Position numbers and translations under genes: made by a program. Shown here piece by piece: positions 44,304-54,806 of a stretch of 64,000 bases of DNA. Every line of letters starts with the position of its first letter. The stretch's first letter is position 1. Under the pieces are notes generated by a model. The model saw only the letters and a program-made list of their open reading frames with translations. It did no database searches and had not been told where the DNA came from. Source of the stretch: Paenibacillus oralis (GTDB taxonomy: Bacteria > Bacillota > Bacilli > Paenibacillales > Paenibacillaceae); the NCBI RefSeq assembly GCF_003863965.1, contig NZ_RRCN01000001.1:1809104-1873103 (forward strand), written 5' to 3'.

Positions 44304-44391
44304 CATTTCATATTTTCCGGGTTGTTATCCACATATTCAGGGCCCCTACTACTTCTTCTAAATAAATTTAAATATACACATCTTAATAAGT
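44291..44391 (+). other. oriC: Origin unwinding element (DnaA box, GC cluster, DnaA-trios, AT tract)
   Basis: In order: TGTGGATAG 44291-44299, perfect box TTATCCACA 44325-44333, GC cluster GGGCCCC 44340-44346, trios TAC TAC TTC TTC TAA 44347-44361, and an AT-rich tract AATAAATTTAAATATA to about 44391. Same order and spacing as the basal unwinding system in the Bacillus subtilis dnaA-dnaN gap. Confidence 0.88.
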
Positions 44392-44513
44392 GGTAGCGAG
44401 CAACCTGACTTCGGGGACCAACGCAAACAGCAATCAGCACATTCGCACTTTCGTATAACCCGAAAAACCGGGGGAGTAATCCCGTTACATAAAACAAGCT
44501 TATGCTTATCAAG

Positions 44514-44745
44514 CAAGTTTTATTACTTATAGATTTAAAGTTTCCGAAGTAAGTTATATTGCGAGGTTATTTCTAAAGGAGCCTATGCTCCATAAAACTT
44601 AAGCTTATGCTTTCGAAGCAAGTTATATTGCGAAGTCCTTTCTAACAGAAGCGTAAGCTTCATAAAACTAAGCCTATGCTTCCGAAGTAGTTTTATTGCG
44701 ATGTTATTCCAAAGAAGCTTATGCTTCATAAAACTTTTAGGAGTT
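44514..44745 (+). repeat. 68-bp tandem hairpin repeats before dnaN
   Basis: Units marked by AAGTTATATTGCGA at 44551 and 44620 and AGTTTTATTGCGA near 44689, period 68-69 bp, with a partial unit at about 44514. Each ends in a small hairpin: GGAGC-CTAT-GCTCC (44578-44591), GAAGC-GTAA-GCTTC (44648-44661), GAAGC-TTAT-GCTTC (44714-44727), followed by ATAAAACT. It runs up to the dnaN ribosome site. Confidence 0.85.
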
Positions 44746-44751
44746 GAACTT

Positions 44752-45894
44752 ATGAAAATCCGCGTTTTAAAACATGATCTTAACGAGTCGATTCAGCACG
44801 TATCCAAGGCGATTTCCAGCCGTACGACGATTCCGATTTTGACGGGGATCAAGCTGGAAGTGAATTTTCAAGGGATGACGTTAACCGCCAGCGACACCGA
44901 CATCTCCATCCAGGCTTATATCCCGGCGGAAGACAAGGACAAGCAGATCGTTCAAGTCGAACGTCCCGGCAGTGTGGTGCTGCCCGCTAAATTTTTCGTC
45001 GAAATCATCAAAAAGCTGCCTTCGGAGGAGATCGAAATGGAGGTTCAAGACGGCTTCCAAACGTTCATTCGCTCCGGTTCGACGGACATTCAAATGGTCG
45101 GTCTCGACCCCGAGGAATTCCCGGTGCTGCCAAGCATCGAGGAGAACCAGGTCATTACCATCCCCGGCGATTTGCTCAAAAATATGATCCGGCAGACCGT
45201 GTTCTCGATTTCCACCAACGAAACGTCGCCGATTTTGACCGGGGTGTTGTGGAATTTAAGCGACAACCAGTTCAAATTCGTGGCGACGGACCGTCACCGG
45301 CTGGCCAGCCGTGTGGCCGGGCTCGATGACGCCGAAGGGGCGCGCTTCAGCAACATCGTCATTGCCGGCAAAACCCTAAACGAGCTGAGCAAAATCATTC
45401 CCGACCAAAATACGCGCATCGAGATCGTCGTCGCCGACAACCAAGTGCTGTTCAAAATCGACCGCGTCCTGTTCTATACGCGTATTCTCGATGGGACATA
45501 TCCGGATACTTCCAAGATTATTCCGACAAACTATAAAACAGAACTGATTTTAGACACGAAAAAATTAAGCGATTCGATCGACCGTGCTTATTTGCTGTCC
45601 CGCGAGGAAAAAACGAACATCGTGCGCCTGCAGACGCTGGAGGACGGCTCCATCGAAATCTCCTCCAGCTCTTCGGAACTGGGGAAAGTTACCGAGCAAA
45701 TGGAGGTCGCCCAGTTCACCGGGGAACCGCTGCGCATCTCCTTCAACTCAAAATATATGCTGGACGTGCTCAAAGTGGTGGAGAGCGAACAGCTGCATAT
45801 CGGATTTACGGGCGCGATGAGCCCGATCATTATCAAGCCGGTGGACGACACGCAGAGCCTGTATCTGATCTTGCCATACCGGACTACTCACTGA
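44752..45894 (+). CDS. dnaN: DNA polymerase III beta subunit (sliding clamp)
   Basis: 380 residues from ATG 44752 (MKIRVLKHDLNESIQHVSKA) behind AGGAG; the frame extends 17 codons into the repeat array but that part is not clamp-like. Three clamp domains follow; FVATDRHRLASR and the C-terminal LPYRTTH (site of the partner-binding pocket) are characteristic. It forms the ring that tethers the replicase. Its leader carries the hairpin array, so expression may be affected by it. Confidence 0.98.
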   Translation: MKIRVLKHDLNESIQHVSKAISSRTTIPILTGIKLEVNFQGMTLTASDTDISIQAYIPAEDKDKQIVQVERPGSVVLPAKFFVEIIKKLPSEEIEMEVQDGFQTFIRSGSTDIQMVGLDPEEFPVLPSIEENQVITIPGDLLKNMIRQTVFSISTNETSPILTGVLWNLSDNQFKFVATDRHRLASRVAGLDDAEGARFSNIVIAGKTLNELSKIIPDQNTRIEIVVADNQVLFKIDRVLFYTRILDGTYPDTSKIIPTNYKTELILDTKKLSDSIDRAYLLSREEKTNIVRLQTLEDGSIEISSSSSELGKVTEQMEVAQFTGEPLRISFNSKYMLDVLKVVESEQLHIGFTGAMSPIIIKPVDDTQSLYLILPYRTTH

Positions 45895-45914
45895 CCTGAA
45901 AGGAAATCGGCGCC

Positions 45915-46139
45915 ATGAAAATAATCTCCATTTCCAGTGAATATATTAAATTGGATCAATTTTTAAAATTGGCGGATTGCGTGCCGACGGGCGGCATGGC
46001 CAAAGCGCTGCTGGCGGACGGGGCGGTCAAAGTGAATGGGGAAGCGGAAGAGCGCCGGGGCCGCAAGCTGTATCCCGGCGACAAGGTCGAAGTGGAAGGG
46101 TGCGGTGCCTTTCAAATCGCCGGGCCGAAGGCTCCCTGA
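45915..46139 (+). CDS. yaaA: S4-domain RNA-binding protein YaaA
   Basis: 74 residues. S4-like motif IKLDQFLKLADCVPTGGMAK, then VKVNGEAEERRGRKLYPGDK. YaaA takes part in late 50S assembly in Bacillus subtilis. Lies 20 bases after dnaN and before recF, the conserved order. Confidence 0.94.
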   Translation: MKIISISSEYIKLDQFLKLADCVPTGGMAKALLADGAVKVNGEAEERRGRKLYPGDKVEVEGCGAFQIAGPKAP

Positions 46140-46201
46140 CCGGCTCTTCCCAGCCTTAAATCGGCGCGAAGCAAGCGGAAAACGAGGGGGCTTAAGCTAT
46201 C

Positions 46202-47326
46202 GTGTATGTTAATCAATTATCGCTGCAGCACTACCGAAACTATGATACGCTATCGCTAAACTCGTTTGGCGCCGTCAATTTGATCATCGGGCGCAACGCC
46301 CAGGGCAAAACGAATCTGCTCGAAGCTTTGTTTGTGCTGGCTCTGACGAAATCGCACCGGACCGGCAAAGACAAGGAGCTGCTTTCGTTCGGCAGCGATC
46401 ACGCCGTGGTGGAGGCAGAAGTGGAGAAAAAATACGGAGCTGTCCGCCTGGAGCTTCGCCTGACTTCGCAAGGCAAAAAAGCAAAGCTCAACGGACTGGA
46501 GCAGCGCAAGCTCAGCGATTTCATCGGGGCGCTGAACGTCGTGATGTTCGCCCCGGAGGATTTGGAAATCGTCAAGGGCACGCCGGGAGTGCGGCGGCGT
46601 TTCCTCGATATGGAAATCGGCCAGGTGCAGCCCGGATATTTATATCATCTTCAGCAATATCAGAAGATTTTGGTGCAGCGGAACAACCTGCTGAAGCAAG
46701 CCTGGGGCGCCGGGCCTGAGCTTTCCACGATGCTGGAAATATGGAACGAGCAGCTTGCGGAGCATGGTGTTAAAATCATCAAAAAAAGGAAACAATTTAT
46801 AAGAAAACTGCAAAAATGGGCCGAGCAGATACACGAAGGCATCACCGGCGGCGGTGAAAAGCTGAAATTATCCTATCTTCCCTCGTTCGGAGAAGCGGAA
46901 GAAGAAGATGAAGCTGTCTTATTGCAGCAATTTATGATAAAGTTATCACAAGTGAAAGATCAGGAAATCCGCCGCGGCATGACACTTTGCGGTCCCCATC
47001 GCGACGATGTCTCTTTTTATATTAACGGGAACGAAGCCCAAGTCTACGGGTCGCAGGGGCAGCAGCGGACCACGGCGTTATCTTTGAAACTGGCGGAAAT
47101 CGAGCTCATTCATGAGGAGATCGGGGAATATCCCATCCTGCTGTTGGACGACGTATTGTCCGAGCTGGATCCTTACCGCCAAACCCAATTGATCGAAACG
47201 TTTCAGAGCAAAGTGCAGACGTTCATTACGGCGACTGGCATCGAAAGCATCAATGCAAGCCGGCTGCGGGACGCCAGCATTTTTCATGTTCAGGACGGAC
47301 AAGTCCAAGGAGGGGCGAAGGAGTAA
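46202..47326 (+). CDS. recF: DNA replication and repair protein RecF
   Basis: 374 residues from GTG 46202. SMC-like ATPase: Walker A IIGRNAQGKTNLLEALFVLA, signature YGSQGQQRTTALSLKLAEIE and Walker B PILLLDDVLSELD. Works with RecO and RecR to load RecA at gaps. The ribosome site GAGGGGG is 11 bases upstream. Followed directly by remB. Confidence 0.96.
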   Translation: MYVNQLSLQHYRNYDTLSLNSFGAVNLIIGRNAQGKTNLLEALFVLALTKSHRTGKDKELLSFGSDHAVVEAEVEKKYGAVRLELRLTSQGKKAKLNGLEQRKLSDFIGALNVVMFAPEDLEIVKGTPGVRRRFLDMEIGQVQPGYLYHLQQYQKILVQRNNLLKQAWGAGPELSTMLEIWNEQLAEHGVKIIKKRKQFIRKLQKWAEQIHEGITGGGEKLKLSYLPSFGEAEEEDEAVLLQQFMIKLSQVKDQEIRRGMTLCGPHRDDVSFYINGNEAQVYGSQGQQRTTALSLKLAEIELIHEEIGEYPILLLDDVLSELDPYRQTQLIETFQSKVQTFITATGIESINASRLRDASIFHVQDGQVQGGAKE

Positions 47327-47327
47327 A

Positions 47328-47576
47328 ATGTATATTCATTTGGGCGGAGAAAAAGTCATTCTCTCTTCGGAGTTGGTGGCGATTTTTGATATTTCCATCG
47401 AGCAGTCATCGAAAATATCCAAGCAGTTTATCAGCCACGCGCTTGAGCAAAAAAACGTCGTGCGCATCGGTGAAGAAGAGGCCAAGTCGATCGTCGTGAC
47501 CCAAAATGAAGTATACTATTCGCCTATTTCCTCGGCGACTTTGAAAAAAAAGGCTAACGTTATATTGGCGGTTTAG
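47328..47576 (+). CDS. remB: Extracellular matrix regulator RemB (YaaB)
   Basis: 82 residues from ATG 47328 (MYIHLGGEKVILSSELVAIF) one base after the recF stop, ribosome site GAAGGAG. Motif SIVVTQNEVYYSPISSATLK is typical of RemB, a partner of RemA in activating biofilm matrix genes. Longer frame upstream is within recF. Confidence 0.93.
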   Translation: MYIHLGGEKVILSSELVAIFDISIEQSSKISKQFISHALEQKNVVRIGEEEAKSIVVTQNEVYYSPISSATLKKKANVILAV

Positions 47577-47630
47577 CGTTATAATATAAGTTCAGAGGTT
47601 TACATGATGTGGTTGAATCTATAGAAGTAG

Positions 47631-49550
<1,920 letters not shown>

Positions 49551-49586
49551 TCAGATGAAAAAGTAAAAATCAGCGTGAAATTGATC

Positions 49587-49620
49587 AAAATACCGTCACT
49601 GTGGTGGCGGTATTTTTTTT
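49587..49620 (+). terminator. gyrB terminator
   Basis: Stem AAAATACCGTCAC / GTGGCGGTATTTT, four-base loop and eight T. It separates gyrB from the sugar-uptake operon 49 bp further on. Confidence 0.93.
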
Positions 49621-49668
49621 ATTATGGAGGTACGCAAGAGCTTACTACTCCTTTCCGAGGTGATTTCT

Positions 49669-50556
49669 ATGATGAAATCGTTGCAGCGGGGCGAAACGAT
49701 CGCCGGATTATTGTTCGTCAGCCCGATGCTGCTGGGCGTGTCCGTGCTGGTACTGATGCCGATTCTCGCCACGCTGGTGCTCGGGTTTGCGGACTGGAAT
49801 TTTGTGCAGGGCTGGGACGGCATCCGCTTTGTCGGCTTGGAAAATTTCCGCAACCTGATGGAAGATTCGATGTTTATTCGTTCACTTCGCAACAATTTGC
49901 TCTTTTTGCTGACCGTCCCGGCCTATATGCTGATTTCGATGGTGCTGGCGATTTTGATCGACCGTTACGTGTACATGAAGGGGTATTTCAAGGTGGCGTA
50001 TTTTATGCCATACATCTCCAACATCGTCGCCGTGGCCGTCGTCTGGCAGGTGCTGTTTCAGCCCTCCTACGGCCCGATCAACGAGCTTTTGAAAACGATC
50101 GGCTTCGCCAATCCGCCGAAATGGATCGCCGATCCGAATTATGCGCTCATCTCGATCATGATGATCACGGTTTGGATCTCCATCGGCTTCAACATGATCA
50201 TTTACATCGCCGGGCTTCAATCGATCCCCAAGGATCTGTACGAAGCCGCCGATATCGACGGCGCCAACGGGTGGGTGAAATTCCGCCGCATTACGTTTCC
50301 GCTGCTGTCGCCGACGTCTTTTTTCCTGATGGTCACCGGGATCATTTCCACGTTTAAAGTGTTTGATATCATCGCTGTATTAACCCAGGGAGGACCGATC
50401 GGTTCGACGACGATGATGGTGTGGTATCTGTACGATACGGCCTTCGTGAATTTGAAAGTGGGCTACGCCTCCTCCATCGCCACGGTGCTGTTTGGGCTGG
50501 TTATGCTGATTACGTTCATCCAATGGATCGCCCAGAAAAAATGGGTCAACTACTGA
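49669..50556 (+). CDS. ABC sugar transporter permease (MalF/UgpA type)
   Basis: 295 residues from ATG 49669 behind GAGGTGA. Six membrane helices and the EAA loop EAADIDGANGWVKFRRITFP that docks the ATPase. First gene of the locus. No promoter is obvious in the 49 bp after the gyrB terminator, so the start signal may overlap the terminator or depend on YesN. No ATPase gene is present, so a shared one such as MsmX is expected to serve. Confidence 0.93.
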   Translation: MMKSLQRGETIAGLLFVSPMLLGVSVLVLMPILATLVLGFADWNFVQGWDGIRFVGLENFRNLMEDSMFIRSLRNNLLFLLTVPAYMLISMVLAILIDRYVYMKGYFKVAYFMPYISNIVAVAVVWQVLFQPSYGPINELLKTIGFANPPKWIADPNYALISIMMITVWISIGFNMIIYIAGLQSIPKDLYEAADIDGANGWVKFRRITFPLLSPTSFFLMVTGIISTFKVFDIIAVLTQGGPIGSTTMMVWYLYDTAFVNLKVGYASSIATVLFGLVMLITFIQWIAQKKWVNY

Positions 50557-50574
50557 GGAAAGGAGTGGGCTTAG

Positions 50575-51414
50575 ATGATGACGAGCCGCCGTATCGAGTG
50601 GCCGAGGGCCGTTCTGACCCTGCTGATGTTTGCCGCAAGCATCCTGTTTCTGCTCCCTTTCTTCTGGATGCTGATGACGTCGTTCAAAATCGAAACCGAG
50701 GTGTTCGTTTACCCGATTGAATGGATTCCCCGGACCTGGAACGCGGTGGAAAATTACAAAGAGGTGTGGTTCGGCGACTATCCGTTTTACGTGTATTACT
50801 GGAATTCGATTAAGGTCGCTGTGGCAACGACGTTTATTTCCAGCCTGATCTCCAGTTTGGCGGCCTACGGCTTCTCGAAGATCAAGTTCGCCGCCAGCCA
50901 GGGGTTGTTCCTGATCGTGCTGGCCACGTACATGATTCCGAGCCAGGCGATTTTGGTGCCGCAGTTTATTTTGTACCGCAACATCGGGCTGTTCGACAGC
51001 CATCTCGGCCTAATCGTCATCAGCAGCTTCAGCGTGCTGGGGACGTTTATGCTGCGGCAGTTTTTTATGGGCGTGCACCAGGATTTCATCGAATCGGCAA
51101 AAATCGACGGGGCCGGGCATTTCCGGATTTTCCGTTCGATCGGTCTGCCGCTGGTGAAGCCGGCCGTGGCGACTTATGCGATCTTGCGGTTTATCTGGAC
51201 ATGGAACGATTATCAGAATCCGCTGATTTTTCTAAGGACGGACAAATGGTTTACGCTGCCGCTGGCGATGCAGAAGTTTACGTCCATGAGCGGGGAGTTT
51301 TATTCCCTGATTATGGCCGGGGCGGTGTCCGCGATCTTTCCGCTCCTGATTATTTTCATCATTGGGCAAAAAAGCGTGATTGAAGGAATTGCTCTCGGCG
51401 GGGTGAAAGGTTAA
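50575..51414 (+). CDS. ABC sugar transporter permease (MalG/UgpE type)
   Basis: 279 residues. Six helices; the EAA loop reads ESAKIDGAGHFRIFRSIGLP. Pairs with the upstream permease as the second half of the channel. 18 bases separate the two genes. Typical CUT1 family for di- or oligosaccharides. Confidence 0.93.
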   Translation: MMTSRRIEWPRAVLTLLMFAASILFLLPFFWMLMTSFKIETEVFVYPIEWIPRTWNAVENYKEVWFGDYPFYVYYWNSIKVAVATTFISSLISSLAAYGFSKIKFAASQGLFLIVLATYMIPSQAILVPQFILYRNIGLFDSHLGLIVISSFSVLGTFMLRQFFMGVHQDFIESAKIDGAGHFRIFRSIGLPLVKPAVATYAILRFIWTWNDYQNPLIFLRTDKWFTLPLAMQKFTSMSGEFYSLIMAGAVSAIFPLLIIFIIGQKSVIEGIALGGVKG

Positions 51415-51482
51415 CGGCATAAGGAAAGACATAAGAACCGTCCGGGAGAATCCATATATATCCTGACCAAGGAGGGGTAAGC

Positions 51483-52904
51483 ATGAACAAATGGAAAACG
51501 GGGTCTAGACAAGTAAAGCTGTGGTCGTCAATACTGGCCGCGATGCTGCTGATCGGGCTGCTGGCGGGCTGTGGGGGCGGCGGGAACACGGCCGGAGGCA
51601 ACGGCGGGGGATCTCCGGCGGCGGAAGGAGAAACGTCCGGTGACGGCGGCGGCAAGGTGAATCTTCGCTTGTACACGTACGGAACCGAAGAGGCGTACAA
51701 CTGGAAGCACACGCTGGAGGCCTATGAGCAGGCGAATCCGGGCGTAACGGTCGAGCTGGTGCAGCTGAGCGAAAAAGGAGACACCCAGGAGGCGTTCAAA
51801 AAGCTGGACCTGGAAGCGGCCTCGTCGGCGCAAATGGACATCCTGATGTTCAGCGATGCCGCCGGATACGCACAGCGCGTGGCGTTAGGCATGGCCGAGC
51901 CGCTCGACGATTACATCGCCAAAGACGGGTACACCGTGGAAGAAGATTACAAAGTGGACACCCATTTGGACGGTAAAGTGTATGCGCTTCCAGGTAAATT
52001 TAATCCGTGGTACGTGCTTTTGAACAAAGATCATCTTGAAGCGGCGGGACTTCCGGTGCCTGCCGACTGGACCTGGGACGAATATGCCGATTATGCAAAA
52101 AAGCTGACCCAGGGGGAAGGTGCAAACAAACGCTATGGAACGTATTTCCACGGTCCGCAAGCCGGGGGATGGATGGAATACGTCAAGCTGCTATTGATGA
52201 ATCAGCCGCAAAATGCCGATTTTCTGAAAGCGGACGGCTCTTCCAATCTGGATGACCCGAATTTCCGCAAATCGCTGGAGCTGCGCGTGCGGATGGAGAA
52301 AGAAGACCAGTCTTCCGTGCCGTATACCGATATGATCTCGCAAAAGCTCGCTTACCGGACGCAGTTTTTCAACGAATCGGCCAGCATGCTGACGATCGGG
52401 AGCTGGATGAACACGGAAATCGGCGGCACCGACAAAGTCCCGTTGAATTTTAACGTGGCGGTCGCTCCGTTCCCGAAGAACAACCCCGAGGATGAGATCG
52501 GCCTGACTCCGGTGACCACCGATTATGTAGCCGTCGCCGCCAAATCGCAACACAAGGAAGAGGCGTACCGCTTTGTCCGCTGGTATACGACGGAAGGGCA
52601 AGTCGTGCAGGGCAAAAACATTCCGGCGTGGAACGGTGTAAGCTCTGAGGAAATCACCGGCATCATCGATACGATTCTGGCCGGCACGAAAAATCCGGAG
52701 AAGGTCGACAAAGAGTCGCTGGTGAACACGCTGATGGCCTCCAAGGCTTCCGCGATCATCCCGCCTTCTTCGTACCAGGCCGAGGTGTACAAGGCAATCA
52801 ACGAGGAGTACGAGAAGCTGATTTTGGGCAACCAGGATATCGATACGACGATCAAAAATTGTCAGGAGCGCGTTAACCAAATTATTGAATCCAACAAAAA
52901 ATGA
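51483..52904 (+). CDS. Extracellular sugar-binding lipoprotein
   Basis: 473 residues. Signal peptide with lipobox LLAGC (Cys30), Gly/Ser-rich tether, then a cluster B family 1 solute-binding fold (RLYTYGTEEAYNWKHTLEAY, YALPGKFNPWYVLLNKDHLE). It is anchored to the outer membrane leaflet and delivers oligosaccharide to the permeases. Placed after the permease genes, not before them as is commoner. Likely cargo is an unsaturated uronic-acid oligosaccharide, inferred from the enzymes downstream. Confidence 0.93.
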   Translation: MNKWKTGSRQVKLWSSILAAMLLIGLLAGCGGGGNTAGGNGGGSPAAEGETSGDGGGKVNLRLYTYGTEEAYNWKHTLEAYEQANPGVTVELVQLSEKGDTQEAFKKLDLEAASSAQMDILMFSDAAGYAQRVALGMAEPLDDYIAKDGYTVEEDYKVDTHLDGKVYALPGKFNPWYVLLNKDHLEAAGLPVPADWTWDEYADYAKKLTQGEGANKRYGTYFHGPQAGGWMEYVKLLLMNQPQNADFLKADGSSNLDDPNFRKSLELRVRMEKEDQSSVPYTDMISQKLAYRTQFFNESASMLTIGSWMNTEIGGTDKVPLNFNVAVAPFPKNNPEDEIGLTPVTTDYVAVAAKSQHKEEAYRFVRWYTTEGQVVQGKNIPAWNGVSSEEITGIIDTILAGTKNPEKVDKESLVNTLMASKASAIIPPSSYQAEVYKAINEEYEKLILGNQDIDTTIKNCQERVNQIIESNKK

Positions 52905-52967
52905 GTGGTAAAATGATCCAAAACAGGGGGCGGCATCGCCCCCCTTTTCACTAAGGGGAGAGGTGAA

Positions 52968-54806
52968 ATGTTCAAGCGGCTCAGCCACTTTGCGCCCCGG
53001 ACGATTCGCGCGAAATTGATTTTGGCCGCGGTGGTCTGCATTCTCGTTCCCGCTGCCTTTACCTTAAACGTGTATCATGCGCTGACGCAAAAGGCGGTCA
53101 AGCAGCAGGCCATCGCCAATGCGGAAAATTCGCTCGAACTGGTAAACGGCTCGGTGACCCATTTATTAAAAGGCATGCTGGACATCGCCAATTACATCCA
53201 GGTCAATGCGGGATTGAACACGTATTTCAAGCTGGTGGCCTCCGGATATAAGGAACCGGACCCTTACCGGAAATTTACCGACGCGAACCGCGTGCTGGAA
53301 CAGCTGGACAGCCTGACCGTGGTTGGCGAAAAAAGCTATGTAACGGTGCTGCTCACCGACGGATCTTATTTTATGAATTATTCCGTAAGCGATTACAAGC
53401 CGCTCGATTTGCTGCAGGAACCTTGGTTCGAACAACTCGACGAGCTGCAGGGGTTGGATTCTTATTGGATTGGCGCGGAGCCGACGAAATTCAAGTACGA
53501 CCGGTTCGACCATCCGTACCAGGTGTCGGTAGCGCGTACGCTGCGGCTGGCTAACTCGGACATTTACGGGTATGTCGTCGTGACGGTGATGGAGGATCAG
53601 GTCAGCGATATTTTCAGCGAACTGACCGCGGGCCAGGAGGTGCGCTTGGTGGATGGCGCAGGGAGGGTTGTGGCGGACCGGAACAAGGACAACATCGGCG
53701 GCATGTATCCCGTCGGGAAGCAGGAGCAGTTGGGGCTTGGGGCTGGACTTGGGCATGCGGCGGCGGAAACCGCCTTTGTTTCGCGGGACGATGGGGAAAC
53801 GCGGCTTGTGGCCGAGCAGAGCATCGCCCTGAACGGCTGGCGGCTGATCCTTACCCAACCCTACCAGGAGGCGACGGTTAATATCAGCTCGATTTTCAAC
53901 CGCGTGTTCTTGTTTCAGATCATCTCGTTTATCGTGTTCATGGCGATGCTGATCGTGTTGGTTAGAACGTTCACCAGACCGCTGGTGCGGCTCGGCAAGG
54001 CGGCTTCGGCGGTGCAGCGGGGCAACCTGGAGGTGCGCTCCGGCGTTCGCGGCAATGATGAAATCGGGCGGCTGGGGTTGTTGTTCGACCAGATGCTGGA
54101 CCGGGTAAAGGAAATGATCGCGGAAATTTCCGCGACCCAGGCCCGCAAACGGACGGCGGAGCTGAAAATGCTGCAGGCGCAGATCAACCCGCATTTTTTG
54201 TTTAACGTGCTCAACTCGATTCGGATGAAAGTGATGAAGCAGGGCGATCTCGAGAGCGCAAAAATGATCGGTTCGCTGTCCACGCTGCTGCGGATGACGA
54301 TCAGCCGGGAAGAGGATGAGATCACGCTGCATGAGGAAATCGAACTTGTTTCGCATTACGTGCGGCTGATGAATTTGCGCCAGAAGCAGGAAGTGACGCT
54401 GGAGCTTGCGGTTGGACCGGAGGCTTTTCTCGTGAAGGTGCCGCGGCTCATCCTGCAGCCGCTTGTAGAAAACGCGCTGATCCACGGGCTCACGCAGCAG
54501 GCCGGCATGATCAGGATCGCCGCCTCGATGGAAAGGAGCGGTTTGCTGCTCACCGTCGAGGATAACGGCGCCGGGATGGAAGAGGCGAAGCTTGTGGCCA
54601 CATTGCGCAAGATGAATGATACGGGGACGGCGGCAGAGCAAGGTGGTTTAAAGCCGAAAGGCCATTTTTCCGGCATGGGCCTGCACAATGTGATGGAGCG
54701 GATGCGCCTGAGGTTCGGGCCATTGTTCCACGTGGAAATTCGTAGCGAGCCGGGACTTGGAACGGTGATCGAGATGTACATTCCTCACGATAAGGGGGAG
54801 CGCTGA
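52968..54806 (+). CDS. YesM-type sensor histidine kinase
   Basis: 612 residues. Membrane helix at about 15-36, extracellular Cache-like domain of about 260 residues, second helix about 305-330, HAMP, His_kinase domain with the phospho-His in QAQINPHFLFNVLNSIRMKV, and HATPase with VEDNGAGMEE and GMGLHNVMERMRLRFG. The stop overlaps the response-regulator start as ATGA. Probably senses substrate or the loaded binding protein and turns on the locus. Confidence 0.94.
   Translation: MFKRLSHFAPRTIRAKLILAAVVCILVPAAFTLNVYHALTQKAVKQQAIANAENSLELVNGSVTHLLKGMLDIANYIQVNAGLNTYFKLVASGYKEPDPYRKFTDANRVLEQLDSLTVVGEKSYVTVLLTDGSYFMNYSVSDYKPLDLLQEPWFEQLDELQGLDSYWIGAEPTKFKYDRFDHPYQVSVARTLRLANSDIYGYVVVTVMEDQVSDIFSELTAGQEVRLVDGAGRVVADRNKDNIGGMYPVGKQEQLGLGAGLGHAAAETAFVSRDDGETRLVAEQSIALNGWRLILTQPYQEATVNISSIFNRVFLFQIISFIVFMAMLIVLVRTFTRPLVRLGKAASAVQRGNLEVRSGVRGNDEIGRLGLLFDQMLDRVKEMIAEISATQARKRTAELKMLQAQINPHFLFNVLNSIRMKVMKQGDLESAKMIGSLSTLLRMTISREEDEITLHEEIELVSHYVRLMNLRQKQEVTLELAVGPEAFLVKVPRLILQPLVENALIHGLTQQAGMIRIAASMERSGLLLTVEDNGAGMEEAKLVATLRKMNDTGTAAEQGGLKPKGHFSGMGLHNVMERMRLRFGPLFHVEIRSEPGLGTVIEMYIPHDKGER

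Noticed and set aside
53166..54641. Minus-strand frame of 491 codons, and a similar one at 54893-56320
   Set aside because: Antisense shadows of the YesM and YesN genes without ribosome sites or domains.
54724..54739. parS-like TGTTCCACGTGGAAAT in the histidine kinase gene
   Set aside because: Three mismatches to the 16-bp consensus, in the right half; not counted as parS.
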